DNA of 40,242 nt, from positions 1-40,242 of the forward strand of contig JAILHD010000133.1 in the NCBI GenBank assembly GCA_024696155.1, read 5' to 3'. The notes below the pieces were generated by a model. That model had not been told where the DNA came from and ran no database searches. It saw only the letters and a list, made by a program, of their open reading frames with translations. Of the stretch, positions 1 to 7,733 are shown piece after piece. The position numbers and the translations under genes were made by a program. Source of the stretch: Treponema sp. (GTDB lineage: Bacteria; Spirochaetota; Spirochaetia; Treponematales; Treponemataceae). Within the stretch, counting starts at the first letter, position 1, and each line of letters starts with the position of its first letter.

Positions 1-1220
1 TCAAAATGAGTGCCGGAGCTCTCGCGGATAATCTCTACAGCCTGATCAAAAGGTATAGCTTCTTTATAACAGCGTTTGGAAATCAGTGCATCAAAAACAT
101 CTGCAATTGCCATAATTCTGGCAGGCAGAGGAATTTTTTCACCGGCAAGTCCGTAAGGATAACCGCTGCCATCCCATTTTTCATGATGTCCTACAGCAAT
201 GTCAGAAGCAAAATCCAGGTATTCATCATCAGTAATACCTTCCAGAACCTCTTTTACAACCTTGCCGCCAAGAGATGCATGCTTTTTCATCTGCTCAAAT
301 TCTTCTGGCGTAAGCTTTCCAGGTTTCTTAAGGATTTTGTCTGAAACAAGTATTTTTCCAATATCATGCATTGGAGCCAGAGTATACATAAGCATGATAA
401 AATGCTCATTTATTTCTTCAGTATACACACCATCTTCAAGGGCATTTTCAGCAAGAAGCCGCACAAAAGTGCTTGTACGCGAAATGTGTTCGCCTGTATC
501 TGTATCGCGGTTTTCAATAAGGTTTGCCAGTCCCGAAATTACATGATTCTGCATTGTAGAGATTTTTCTCTGATTTTCCAGCAGCTGTATCATGGTATCC
601 TGCTGAACCAGATCATTATAATAGATGTAAACAAGACTTGCTCCAATCGCTATTGCAATATATGTAATATTGATTGAAAAAATAGTCATAGGAATTATAC
701 CGGCAACGAGAATAACAAGAATCATTATGATTGTAAGGATATCTCTGTGGCGGAATCTCTTTCCAATAATTATCATATTGATTATCAGATAAAGAAGACT
801 TAAAAAATAGTAGATTTCATAAATAATAAAAAACTGTCCGCGGAAGTAACCATCTGAATTAAAGTAGAAAATCCAGCCAAAAGGTGCAGCTATTATTTCT
901 GTTATAAGATTTAAACAAAAAAATACTATGGCTATTTTTGTCTGTCGCTTCATTCCAAGGGCACCAATAAAAAGTATTCCCAGAAGAGGAGCTGCAGAAA
1001 ACTGAATTACTGTAATAATTGTTAATGGAAGAATAAATGCAGGATTATAATATCCATTGTGCACAAAATATTCTGCACCGGCGCACAGCATAATATCTAA
1101 AAAAGTAAGTAAATACCATACTTTCTGATTTTTGGAGAAACCGGCATAATTGATAACATGCAATACCATCGCGAACATAAGCAGTTCGGTAATGATAATT
1201 ATTGAAGAATAAAAAGTCAC
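1..1220 (-). CDS. HD-GYP domain protein with N-terminal membrane domain (3' end outside window)
   Basis: The reverse strand is open from a GTG at 1220 to the left edge, about 406 codons, with the C-terminus cut off. Residues 1-215 are very hydrophobic, with six to eight likely membrane segments, and resemble the membrane sensor part of 7TM-type signalling proteins. From about residue 225 comes an HD-GYP domain: NLIENRDTDTGEH, then MHDIGK, then HHEKWDGSGYP, then ADVFDALISKRCYK and SSGTHFD at the edge. HD-GYP proteins usually hydrolyse cyclic di-GMP, with the HD and GYP residues binding the metals; all the key residues visible here are intact. GTG is chosen because an in-frame stop lies nine codons upstream and no ATG lies between. 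A -10 box ends seven bases before the GTG. The ligand and true substrate are unknown. Confidence 0.85.
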   Translation of the reverse strand, partial: MTFYSSIIIITELLMFAMVLHVINYAGFSKNQKVWYLLTFLDIMLCAGAEYFVHNGYYNPAFILPLTIITVIQFSAAPLLGILFIGALGMKRQTKIAIVFFCLNLITEIIAAPFGWIFYFNSDGYFRGQFFIIYEIYYFLSLLYLIINMIIIGKRFRHRDILTIIMILVILVAGIIPMTIFSINITYIAIAIGASLVYIYYNDLVQQDTMIQLLENQRKISTMQNHVISGLANLIENRDTDTGEHISRTSTFVRLLAENALEDGVYTEEINEHFIMLMYTLAPMHDIGKILVSDKILKKPGKLTPEEFEQMKKHASLGGKVVKEVLEGITDDEYLDFASDIAVGHHEKWDGSGYPYGLAGEKIPLPARIMAIADVFDALISKRCYKEAIPFDQAVEIIRESSGTHF

Positions 1221-1227
1221 AAACGAT

Positions 1228-1236
1228 ATTATAGCA
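1228..1236 (-). promoter_or_regulatory. Extended -10 promoter of the HD-GYP gene, leaderless type
   Basis: On the minus strand the sequence reads TGCTATAAT, a perfect extended -10 element (TGn plus TATAAT). It ends seven bases before the GTG at 1220, so transcription would start at or next to the start codon. The -35 region at normal spacing is only T-rich, which an extended -10 box can tolerate. Confidence 0.55.
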
Positions 1237-1265
1237 TGTTTTTAGAGAAAGAAAAAATTCTTTTT

Positions 1266-1907
1266 TTACATTGTACTGTCGGCAGAGGTGGTAGGTTTTA
1301 CGCGATTATCAAAGTATCCGCCATCCTCAAGATAGCGGCGGCGTGTCATTATCAGATTAATAAGCTCCTGATACATATTAAAATCTACCTGAATAGCCAT
1401 AGGCAAGAGAAAGTATTCTGTTTCGTCGCAGTAACGTTCAATAAAGGTTGGGTCTGTTACATATCCAAGCGAAATCATATTGGAAATACGATCTGCACAT
1501 TTTAAGATTTTAGCTTTCTGACTGCCGTCGTTCAAAATGCGGCATAAAAACTCTTTTTTACTTTCTTCTTCTTTGCGGGTTACTTCGCGTACAAGCTCAA
1601 GAACCTGAGGACCATCATCATCTGCATTGGCAATTAAATCTGGAATAAAGCCAGGAATATCTTCTATTGTATCATGTATGATAGATGCTTTAAGTAAAAC
1701 AGGGTCAATATAGCCGTAGTCTAAAAGAATTGCAAAGGTGTCCATCTGATGGCGGAACATATTTCCGCCGGCATGACGGGCTTTACCAATAAGGGCTGTA
1801 GCCAGCTGAATATATGGGGCAAAGTGAATATTACTGAGCTGAAGCATCTGCTGCTCATTCATATTCTGAGGCTTATCGGTTTTCATTTCGTAATGCTGCT
1901 TTGCCAT
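1266..1907 (-). CDS. Short RelA/SpoT-type HD hydrolase-like protein
   Basis: This is a 213-residue soluble protein. Its HD pattern matches the hydrolase half of RelA/SpoT enzymes and small alarmone hydrolases (Mesh1 type): a His near residue 53 (FRHQM), IIHDTIEDIP with His78-Asp79 and Glu82-Asp83, and a later KCADRISNM with Asp139, the counterpart of K-ADR--N in SpoT. No synthetase, TGS or ACT domain is present. By family it would cleave (p)ppGpp or a related nucleotide, but the sequence alone does not prove the substrate. It starts 30 bases after the stop of the lipoprotein gene with only a weak GGGTAG ribosome site, so it is probably the last gene of a valS-lipoprotein-hydrolase transcript. 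Confidence 0.65.
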   Translation of the reverse strand: MAKQHYEMKTDKPQNMNEQQMLQLSNIHFAPYIQLATALIGKARHAGGNMFRHQMDTFAILLDYGYIDPVLLKASIIHDTIEDIPGFIPDLIANADDDGPQVLELVREVTRKEEESKKEFLCRILNDGSQKAKILKCADRISNMISLGYVTDPTFIERYCDETEYFLLPMAIQVDFNMYQELINLIMTRRRYLEDGGYFDNRVKPTTSADSTM

Positions 1908-1937
1908 TTTACTACCCGTTTATTATCGGCCGGAAGC

Positions 1938-2423
1938 TTATTTAAACTTCACAAATTCCTGCAGATAATTTCCAAAAATATCTACATTTTCTCCATAGAA
2001 ATAATTCTTAGGGCGAATCAATTCAAGATGATAATTTTCTTTCCCGTTTCCTTCATCAAGCAGCCCTACAGAATAATAAAAATCACCAGTGTAATATTTT
2101 ATCATCTGCCCCGCTGTATACCTTCCGACAATCTCGCCATTTTCATAACGCAGGCATTCAGTAAAATTAAAATCAAATTTCTTTGAATTAAGTTTATAGG
2201 TACCGTTCCATACAATAATATTTGTAGAATCTGCATAAGAAACCCTTAGCATTACTGTATGGTCTGGTTTTAGAATAAGATGATGATAGTAAAGATTTGC
2301 ATTATCATCATAATTCTGCATTACCCATTCGCTGTCATAGAAGGGCGATTTTTTGAAATTAAAACAGCCGGTCAGGGAAAGAGAAATCAGAATTGTAAGA
2401 CAAAACAGATTTAATCTTTTCAT
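1938..2423 (-). CDS. Small predicted lipoprotein, function unknown
   Basis: The 161-residue protein has a short basic N-terminus (MKRLN), a hydrophobic stretch and a lipobox LTGC with Cys20 as the likely lipidated residue. The mature part has alternating hydrophobic and aromatic residues (LYYHHLILKPDHTVMLRV, WNGTYKL) that suggest a small all-beta, lipocalin-like fold. I do not recognise the family. Its ATG follows the valS stop after 15 bases, with AAGAAGG as ribosome site, so it is probably co-transcribed with valS. Confidence 0.75.
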   Translation of the reverse strand: MKRLNLFCLTILISLSLTGCFNFKKSPFYDSEWVMQNYDDNANLYYHHLILKPDHTVMLRVSYADSTNIIVWNGTYKLNSKKFDFNFTECLRYENGEIVGRYTAGQMIKYYTGDFYYSVGLLDEGNGKENYHLELIRPKNYFYGENVDIFGNYLQEFVKFK

Positions 2424-2438
2424 AACCGGCCTTCTTAA

Positions 2439-5171
2439 CTACTGCAATTCCTTGAGATAACTCTGAAGGGTTGCAATCTTGCGCTGGCTTTCTGCAAGTC
2501 TCTGGCGTTCTTCCTCAACAAGATTTGCAGGAGCATGCTGGGCAAAGTTTCCATTGAGTTTATTTTCGCTCATTCTTGCATAGCCCTGCTCTTTTTCAAT
2601 TGCCTTCTGGAAACGGCTTATAAGCTGCTCTTTATTGATACTTTCATCAACAAGAACAAATACTTCAAAACCGGCTCCTACAGCACCAATTGAGCTTGCA
2701 GGTTTAGCATCAACAAAATCAACCTTGGCAACACCGCCAAGCAGCTGAATCATTTCTACCTTTTCGCGGGCAACTTCGGCAGCAGACCCTTTTTCAATCT
2801 TAATTGCAATATTGATTTTAATTGCAGGATCAATTCCGCAGTCTACCTTTGTTGCACGAACCTTGGCAATGAGCTCTTTGAGGGCATCAAAGCGTTCTTC
2901 AACCATAGCATTGGCACGGGCTTCAGAATATTCAGGGAATGGAGCATTAATAAGCATACCCTTATAAGTAGAAGCTGTGATGATTTTATTGTCTACCTTG
3001 CGGGTTTTTACAAGCTCTTCAAGTGGCAATTTGCCGTAAATCTCTTCTGTAACAAAAGGAAGATATGGATGAAGCAGACGGATGCTTTCTTCGAGAATAT
3101 CCATGAGAACTGTAGCCTGGCGGTCCTTTTCCTTATCATCACCGTTCTTAAAGTTTATCTTTGTTGCTTCTACGTACCAGTCGCAGAATTCATTCCAGAA
3201 GAATTCCATAAGGGCGCTGGCAGCATCGTTGTAGCGGTAGGTATCCAGAGCTTCGCGGGCAATCTTAACTGCGTTGTTCAGGCGGCTGTAAATCCACTTG
3301 TCGAGTTCTGTAAGGTCTGCATCTGTAACAGGAACAAGGTTTCGGCCTTCAAGATTTCCAAGAAGGTAGCGGCTTGCATTCCATACTTTGTTACAGAAGC
3401 GGCTTCCAAGTTTGAAAGAATCTTTATCAATAAGAATATCCTGTCCCTGGGCACACATAAATCCGAGTGTGAACTTAAGGGCGTCGGCACCGTACATGTC
3501 GATGATTTCAAGAGGATCCATTCCGTTGCCCAATGATTTAGACATTTTGCGGCCCTGCTTATCGCGAACAAGTCCGTGAATATAAATATCATGGAAAGGA
3601 GCTTTTCCTGTAAACTCAAGACCAGCCATAATCATACGGCTAACCCAGAAGAAGATAATATCATAAGCAGTTACAAGAGCTGTTGTAGGATAGAATTTTT
3701 CCAAATCAACAGTTTTTTCCGGCCAGCCAAGAGTAGAGAACGGCCAGAGCCAAGAGCTGAACCATGTATCCAAAACATCAGGATCCTGTTTAAGGTCTTC
3801 TGCCCCGCATCCGCATTTTGGACATTTAGAAGGGTCTTCGCGGCTAACAATAACTTCACCACATTTCTGGCAGTACCATACAGGGATTCTGTGTCCCCAC
3901 CAGATCTGGCGGCTTACACACCAGTCGCGGATATTTACAAGCCACTGCTCGTATGTATTTTCCCATTTCTGTGGGAAGAACTGAATTTCACCTTTTTTCC
4001 ATGCAGCAAGAGCCTTGTCTGCAAGAGGCTTCATTTTTACAAACCACTGGTCGCTCAAATATGGCTCTACTACAGTCTTACAGCGGTAGCAGTGACCAAC
4101 AGAGTGAACCATTTTTTCTTCACCCTTAAAAAGACCAGCTTCTGTTAAATCTTCAATTACAAGTTTACGAGCCTCTTCTGGTTTTAGTCCGCGGTATTTT
4201 TCTGGAACATTTTCGTTCAAGCGTCCGTCTGGTGTAAGAAGATTGATTACTTCAAGGTTATGGCGTTTACCAACTTCCCAGTCGTTAGGGTCGTGAGCCG
4301 GAGTAATTTTTACCATACCGGTTCCGAATTCCTTATCAACATAATCATCAGCAATGATAGGAATTTCTTTTCCTGTAAGAGGAAGTTTGAGTTTCTTTCC
4401 AACAAGAGCTGTATAACGCTCATCACTTGGGTTTACGGCAACGGCAGTATCACCAAAAAAAGTTTCCGGACGGGTTGTAGCAACTTCAATCTTTCCACTT
4501 CCATCAGCATATTCATAATAAAGGTGATACATTGCACCCTGTGTATCCTCGTGGTCTACTTCATCATCAGCAAGAGCAGTACCACAACGTGGACACCAGT
4601 TTACAAGGCGTTTACCGCGATACATAAGTCCGCGCTCATAAAGAGTTACGAAAACGTCGCGAACAGCCTTTGAAAGACCTTCGTCCATTGTAAAGCGCTC
4701 GCGTTCCCAGTCTGTAGAGTTACCGAGTTTTCTCTGTTGTTTTACGATTGTATTATGATGATCTTCTTTAACAGTCCAGGTGCGTTCAATAAATTTTTCG
4801 CGGCCAAGATCGTTACGAGATTTTCCTTCTTTTTTAAGCTGACGTTCAACAACGTTTTGTGTAGCAATTCCGGCGTGGTCTGTACCAGTTACCCAGAGAG
4901 TATTGTCGCCCTTCATACGGTGATAGCGTACTACGATGTCCTGAAGAGTATTGTTGAGACCATGTCCCATGTGAAGAACACCTGTTACGTTTGGTGGAGG
5001 AATGACGACTGAATATGTATTTGTTTTTTCGTTACAAGCTGCACACTGGCAATGTACAGGATTCTTTTCATCAGATACGGGCTTAAAATAGCCTTTATTT
5101 TCCCATTCGTTGTAAATACGGTCCTCAAAAGATTTAGGATCGTAAGCTTTCTCTAATTCAATTGCTTTCAT
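2439..5171 (-). CDS. valS: Valyl-tRNA synthetase
   Basis: The 910-residue class I aminoacyl-tRNA synthetase charges tRNA-Val with valine. The class I signature PPPNVTGVLHMGHGLN is at about residues 58-73 and the KMSKS loop (GRKMSKSLGNG) near residue 540. The editing domain lies between them. Zinc-knuckle-like cysteine pairs are seen at WCPRCGTAL (about 192) and at CQKCGEV plus CPKCGCG (about 437-455). The C-terminal arm (EKGSAAEVAREKVEMIQLL onwards) ends in a coiled coil typical of bacterial ValRS. An extra Cys cluster, HCQCAAC, sits at residues 40-46 just before the HIGH motif. The gene is transcribed divergently from the 5235 gene, and its -10 box ends eight bases before the ATG with no Shine-Dalgarno site. 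Confidence 0.98.
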   Translation of the reverse strand: MKAIELEKAYDPKSFEDRIYNEWENKGYFKPVSDEKNPVHCQCAACNEKTNTYSVVIPPPNVTGVLHMGHGLNNTLQDIVVRYHRMKGDNTLWVTGTDHAGIATQNVVERQLKKEGKSRNDLGREKFIERTWTVKEDHHNTIVKQQRKLGNSTDWERERFTMDEGLSKAVRDVFVTLYERGLMYRGKRLVNWCPRCGTALADDEVDHEDTQGAMYHLYYEYADGSGKIEVATTRPETFFGDTAVAVNPSDERYTALVGKKLKLPLTGKEIPIIADDYVDKEFGTGMVKITPAHDPNDWEVGKRHNLEVINLLTPDGRLNENVPEKYRGLKPEEARKLVIEDLTEAGLFKGEEKMVHSVGHCYRCKTVVEPYLSDQWFVKMKPLADKALAAWKKGEIQFFPQKWENTYEQWLVNIRDWCVSRQIWWGHRIPVWYCQKCGEVIVSREDPSKCPKCGCGAEDLKQDPDVLDTWFSSWLWPFSTLGWPEKTVDLEKFYPTTALVTAYDIIFFWVSRMIMAGLEFTGKAPFHDIYIHGLVRDKQGRKMSKSLGNGMDPLEIIDMYGADALKFTLGFMCAQGQDILIDKDSFKLGSRFCNKVWNASRYLLGNLEGRNLVPVTDADLTELDKWIYSRLNNAVKIAREALDTYRYNDAASALMEFFWNEFCDWYVEATKINFKNGDDKEKDRQATVLMDILEESIRLLHPYLPFVTEEIYGKLPLEELVKTRKVDNKIITASTYKGMLINAPFPEYSEARANAMVEERFDALKELIAKVRATKVDCGIDPAIKINIAIKIEKGSAAEVAREKVEMIQLLGGVAKVDFVDAKPASSIGAVGAGFEVFVLVDESINKEQLISRFQKAIEKEQGYARMSENKLNGNFAQHAPANLVEEERQRLAESQRKIATLQSYLKELQ

Positions 5172-5179
5172 AGTAAAAA

Positions 5180-5208
5180 ATTATAGTGATTTTCCGTTGT
5201 AAAGTAAA
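5180..5208 (-). promoter_or_regulatory. valS promoter, near-leaderless type
   Basis: On the minus strand TTTACT (5208-5203), a 17-base spacer and TATAAT (5185-5180) are followed by only eight bases before the valS ATG. The predicted leader is zero to two bases. Confidence 0.6.
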
Positions 5209-5225
5209 TTAATCTGAAGTAAAAT
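5197..5225 (+). promoter_or_regulatory. Promoter of the 633-residue orphan gene, near-leaderless type
   Basis: TTGTAA (5197-5202), a 17-base spacer and TAAAAT (5220-5225) are followed by nine bases before the ATG at 5235, with no Shine-Dalgarno site. Its -35 box directly abuts the valS -35 box on the other strand, so the two divergent promoters share one 30-bp patch. Confidence 0.55.
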
Positions 5226-5234
5226 AGTAACGAT

Positions 5235-7136
5235 ATGGCAACCACAGCAAACTTAAGTTCATTAATCAAATACTATGCTGAAAAGCAAAAATCTCCGTTT
5301 ATTGATTTTAAGGAATTCTGTACTTATATCAAAAAATATGCGGATCATCACGTAGAAGAACAGGGCGAACTTGTAAAATACCTTGGTGATACTTCCAGCA
5401 CTATTAATGCAGAACTTCAGGGGCTTAGCGAAAAACACCTGGTTGCTGTAGGTATAAACAATAACAAAAAAATCATTGTTGCATTAAATTATTTTATTTC
5501 CCGCTATACAGCTCAGTACAACGAGATTCTAAAAAATGATGGAACTCCATACCCTCTTGTTACAGAACTTCCAAAGCAGTTCCCGCTGATGGCAATTGAA
5601 CGCAAGGCTGCAAGCACTTATATTCCGTCATTAATCGAAAAAGATACTTCAAAAACAAACCAGCTTTATTTTCTGGAATTTTCACAGGAGATTCCAGCCC
5701 TTGTACTTCCTTCATGCGTTTCTATGCAGGTTTTGATTGAAACCGCACAGCAGAAAATCAGACGAATTCTTAAAAAAGAAGAATATCACGATTACTTTTT
5801 GAAAAAACTCCGCTCTACAAACTCAAATAAAGAAGTTCCTATCCGCGGATTTTATTCAAAATTCGTAGATGCTAACGAAAATAATTTTTCTCAGCTTGTA
5901 GACGGCGACGATTACTACTTCTGGAATCAACTTTTGTATTTTATCAAACAGGATTATGCAAAAATTCAGGACAGAACTTATGATGATATAAATATTCTGC
6001 AGGCTGTAACAATTGCAGAAATTCACAGTTCATACCTTAAGGCAAAATTCCAGGATAACAAGAAAAAACAGGATGCCTTGAATGAACTTGAAGCCCAGCT
6101 TGGAAATTCTCCGTACTTCTTCTCTATGAATCAGATTCTTAAGTTTAAAGATAAATCTGGCCAGGATTTGTACGGAATTTATAACGAAGAAGATTTAAAG
6201 AAGACCCTCCAGCGCCTTACAACAGAAGGTGAATCAAACGAGCTTCCTCCTCTTCTGGTTTTTAAAGTTGCTTCTGGCACACGCTATTTTATTTACAAAA
6301 AGAATGTTCTAAACGTAGTTGTAAGACTTTGTAACGAAGCCCACGAATCTATAGAAAAACTTCTTCTGGATAAATGGTACAATGTTTTACTTGCTCACGA
6401 TAAACTGCCAGAAATGACTAATACACCGCAGTTTGAAAATGCACTGCAAAAACTTGTAGAGCAGACTTCCCCTGTTTTGTATGCACTGCTTTCTTCAAAC
6501 TTTATGACACTTCTTGCTTACGACGGCAATGACGGAGAACTTACTCACGGCTTTAGAATTTTTGTAAACGGAAAGGTATTGCCGTATCACGATCTTTTGA
6601 TGCTTAAGAACTCAAAGATTCTTGCAAACGCAAAGGCACTGCTTCCGTTCTACTACACAATGCCAGTAATCTCTTGGTTCTTTTCATTGTTTATGGCTGG
6701 CAAAAAGAATCGCGAACGTGAAGCAAAACAGGCTACAAACACAGTAAATCCATTGGATTCATTGGAAGAAGAAGAAAATCCTAAGCGTAAAAAGAGCCGC
6801 GCAGAAGTCCTTTCTGCAAAGGCAAAAGATATTTCTCTGGATTTGATTCCGGAAGGTTCTACAATCGACCGCGAATTAAATTATCTGGAAAAACAATGGA
6901 ACAAACGCATTTCAAAAGATGCATATAATCAGCTTACAGAAGACGTAAACTCTCTGATCCGCGATTATACAAGAAAGGTTCTTCGCACACTTTCTGATTC
7001 AACTTTTACAAAAGAAAGAATCAATAATCTGGCAGAAACCCTTGTTGCAGCACCAAACATGCAAAGAATCGGAAACTCAAAAGCGCTTACAGAGTACGTT
7101 TCTCTTTATATGCTAAGACTGATTTCCAACAGATAA
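5235..7136 (+). CDS. Conserved-looking protein of unknown function with one membrane segment
   Basis: I do not recognise this 633-residue protein. It has no signal peptide and begins with a mostly helical, charged region (ATTANLSSLIKYYAEKQKSP). A single likely membrane segment lies at about residues 470-490 (LLPFYYTMPVISWFFSLFMAG). It is followed by a highly charged linker (KKNREREAKQ, EEEENPKRKKSR) and a C-terminal helical domain of about 110 residues. By the positive-inside rule the basic C-terminal side probably faces the cytoplasm. Base composition and codon use look like the neighbours. It lies between valS and ssb, which gives little functional hint. A spirochaete-restricted family is a guess. 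Confidence 0.85.
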   Translation: MATTANLSSLIKYYAEKQKSPFIDFKEFCTYIKKYADHHVEEQGELVKYLGDTSSTINAELQGLSEKHLVAVGINNNKKIIVALNYFISRYTAQYNEILKNDGTPYPLVTELPKQFPLMAIERKAASTYIPSLIEKDTSKTNQLYFLEFSQEIPALVLPSCVSMQVLIETAQQKIRRILKKEEYHDYFLKKLRSTNSNKEVPIRGFYSKFVDANENNFSQLVDGDDYYFWNQLLYFIKQDYAKIQDRTYDDINILQAVTIAEIHSSYLKAKFQDNKKKQDALNELEAQLGNSPYFFSMNQILKFKDKSGQDLYGIYNEEDLKKTLQRLTTEGESNELPPLLVFKVASGTRYFIYKKNVLNVVVRLCNEAHESIEKLLLDKWYNVLLAHDKLPEMTNTPQFENALQKLVEQTSPVLYALLSSNFMTLLAYDGNDGELTHGFRIFVNGKVLPYHDLLMLKNSKILANAKALLPFYYTMPVISWFFSLFMAGKKNREREAKQATNTVNPLDSLEEEENPKRKKSRAEVLSAKAKDISLDLIPEGSTIDRELNYLEKQWNKRISKDAYNQLTEDVNSLIRDYTRKVLRTLSDSTFTKERINNLAETLVAAPNMQRIGNSKALTEYVSLYMLRLISNR

Positions 7137-7307
7137 AACGTAAAATTCGTTATTACGTATAGTATTTCTCTAAAAAATCTTTAATTTTCTCGAATTTTTT
7201 TTCAAATTTTTTGTCAAAACCTCAATGTCTTGGAAAGTATATATATGTTGATTTTCAGCATGTTTTTCTGGCCAGAAAACGAAAAAACTAAAACTTATGA
7301 GGTTTAT
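7137..7307. other. AT-rich gap upstream of ssb
   Basis: The 171 bases between the orphan gene and ssb are A/T-rich. A short inverted repeat, ACGTAA (7138-7143) and TTACGT (7153-7158), follows the orphan stop but has no T-tract. TTGTCA at 7211 has no -10 box at a normal distance. No convincing promoter or RNA gene was found. Confidence 0.4.
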
Positions 7308-7733
7308 ATGAATCAGTTAAATTCTTTGATTATTGAAGGCAATGCCGTTAAAAGTGCAGAATTTTCAGAACCAAAAGCAGGCTTTTATGTTTGTAGATTT
7401 CCAGTAGCGGTTAACCGCTGGTATAAAAGCCGTAACAACGAAGGCGTTTCTGAAGTTTCTTATTTTGATGTTGAAGCCTATGGAAAACTTGCTGAATACT
7501 GCAGCAAAAAAATTGAAAAAGGTCTTGGAATGCGCGTAGTTGGTCGCCTTAAGCAGGCACGCTGGAAGGATAAAGACGGAAAGACTCAGAGCAAAGTTTA
7601 CGTAATTGCAGAACACATTGAATACAAGCCAAAGTTCGACAATTCAATTATTGCAACCGAAGAAGAAAGCGAAGAAACAGAAGACTCTGCAGAACTTACA
7701 GAAGCTTCTGTTTCTGAAGAAACCGTATTTTAG
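7308..7733 (+). CDS. ssb: Single-stranded DNA-binding protein (SSB)
   Basis: The 141-residue protein is an OB-fold SSB: MNQLNSLIIEGNA, then FPVAVNRWYK, then VSYFDVEAYGKLAEYC, then GLGMRVVGRLKQARWKDKDGK, then YVIAEHIEYKPK. These match the beta strands of bacterial SSB. The C-terminal tail is acidic (EEESEETEDSAEL) and ends in TVF rather than the usual DDDIPF, which may change contacts with partner proteins. The reading frame is open from 7230, but the ATG at 7308 is chosen because GAGG precedes it and homology begins there. The stop overlaps the convergent U32 gene by four bases. Confidence 0.9.
   Translation: MNQLNSLIIEGNAVKSAEFSEPKAGFYVCRFPVAVNRWYKSRNNEGVSEVSYFDVEAYGKLAEYCSKKIEKGLGMRVVGRLKQARWKDKDGKTQSKVYVIAEHIEYKPKFDNSIIATEEESEETEDSAELTEASVSEETVF

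Noticed and set aside
6..677. Several plus-strand open frames at the left edge
   Set aside because: They are shadows of the HD-GYP gene read on the minus strand, which has full domain motifs.
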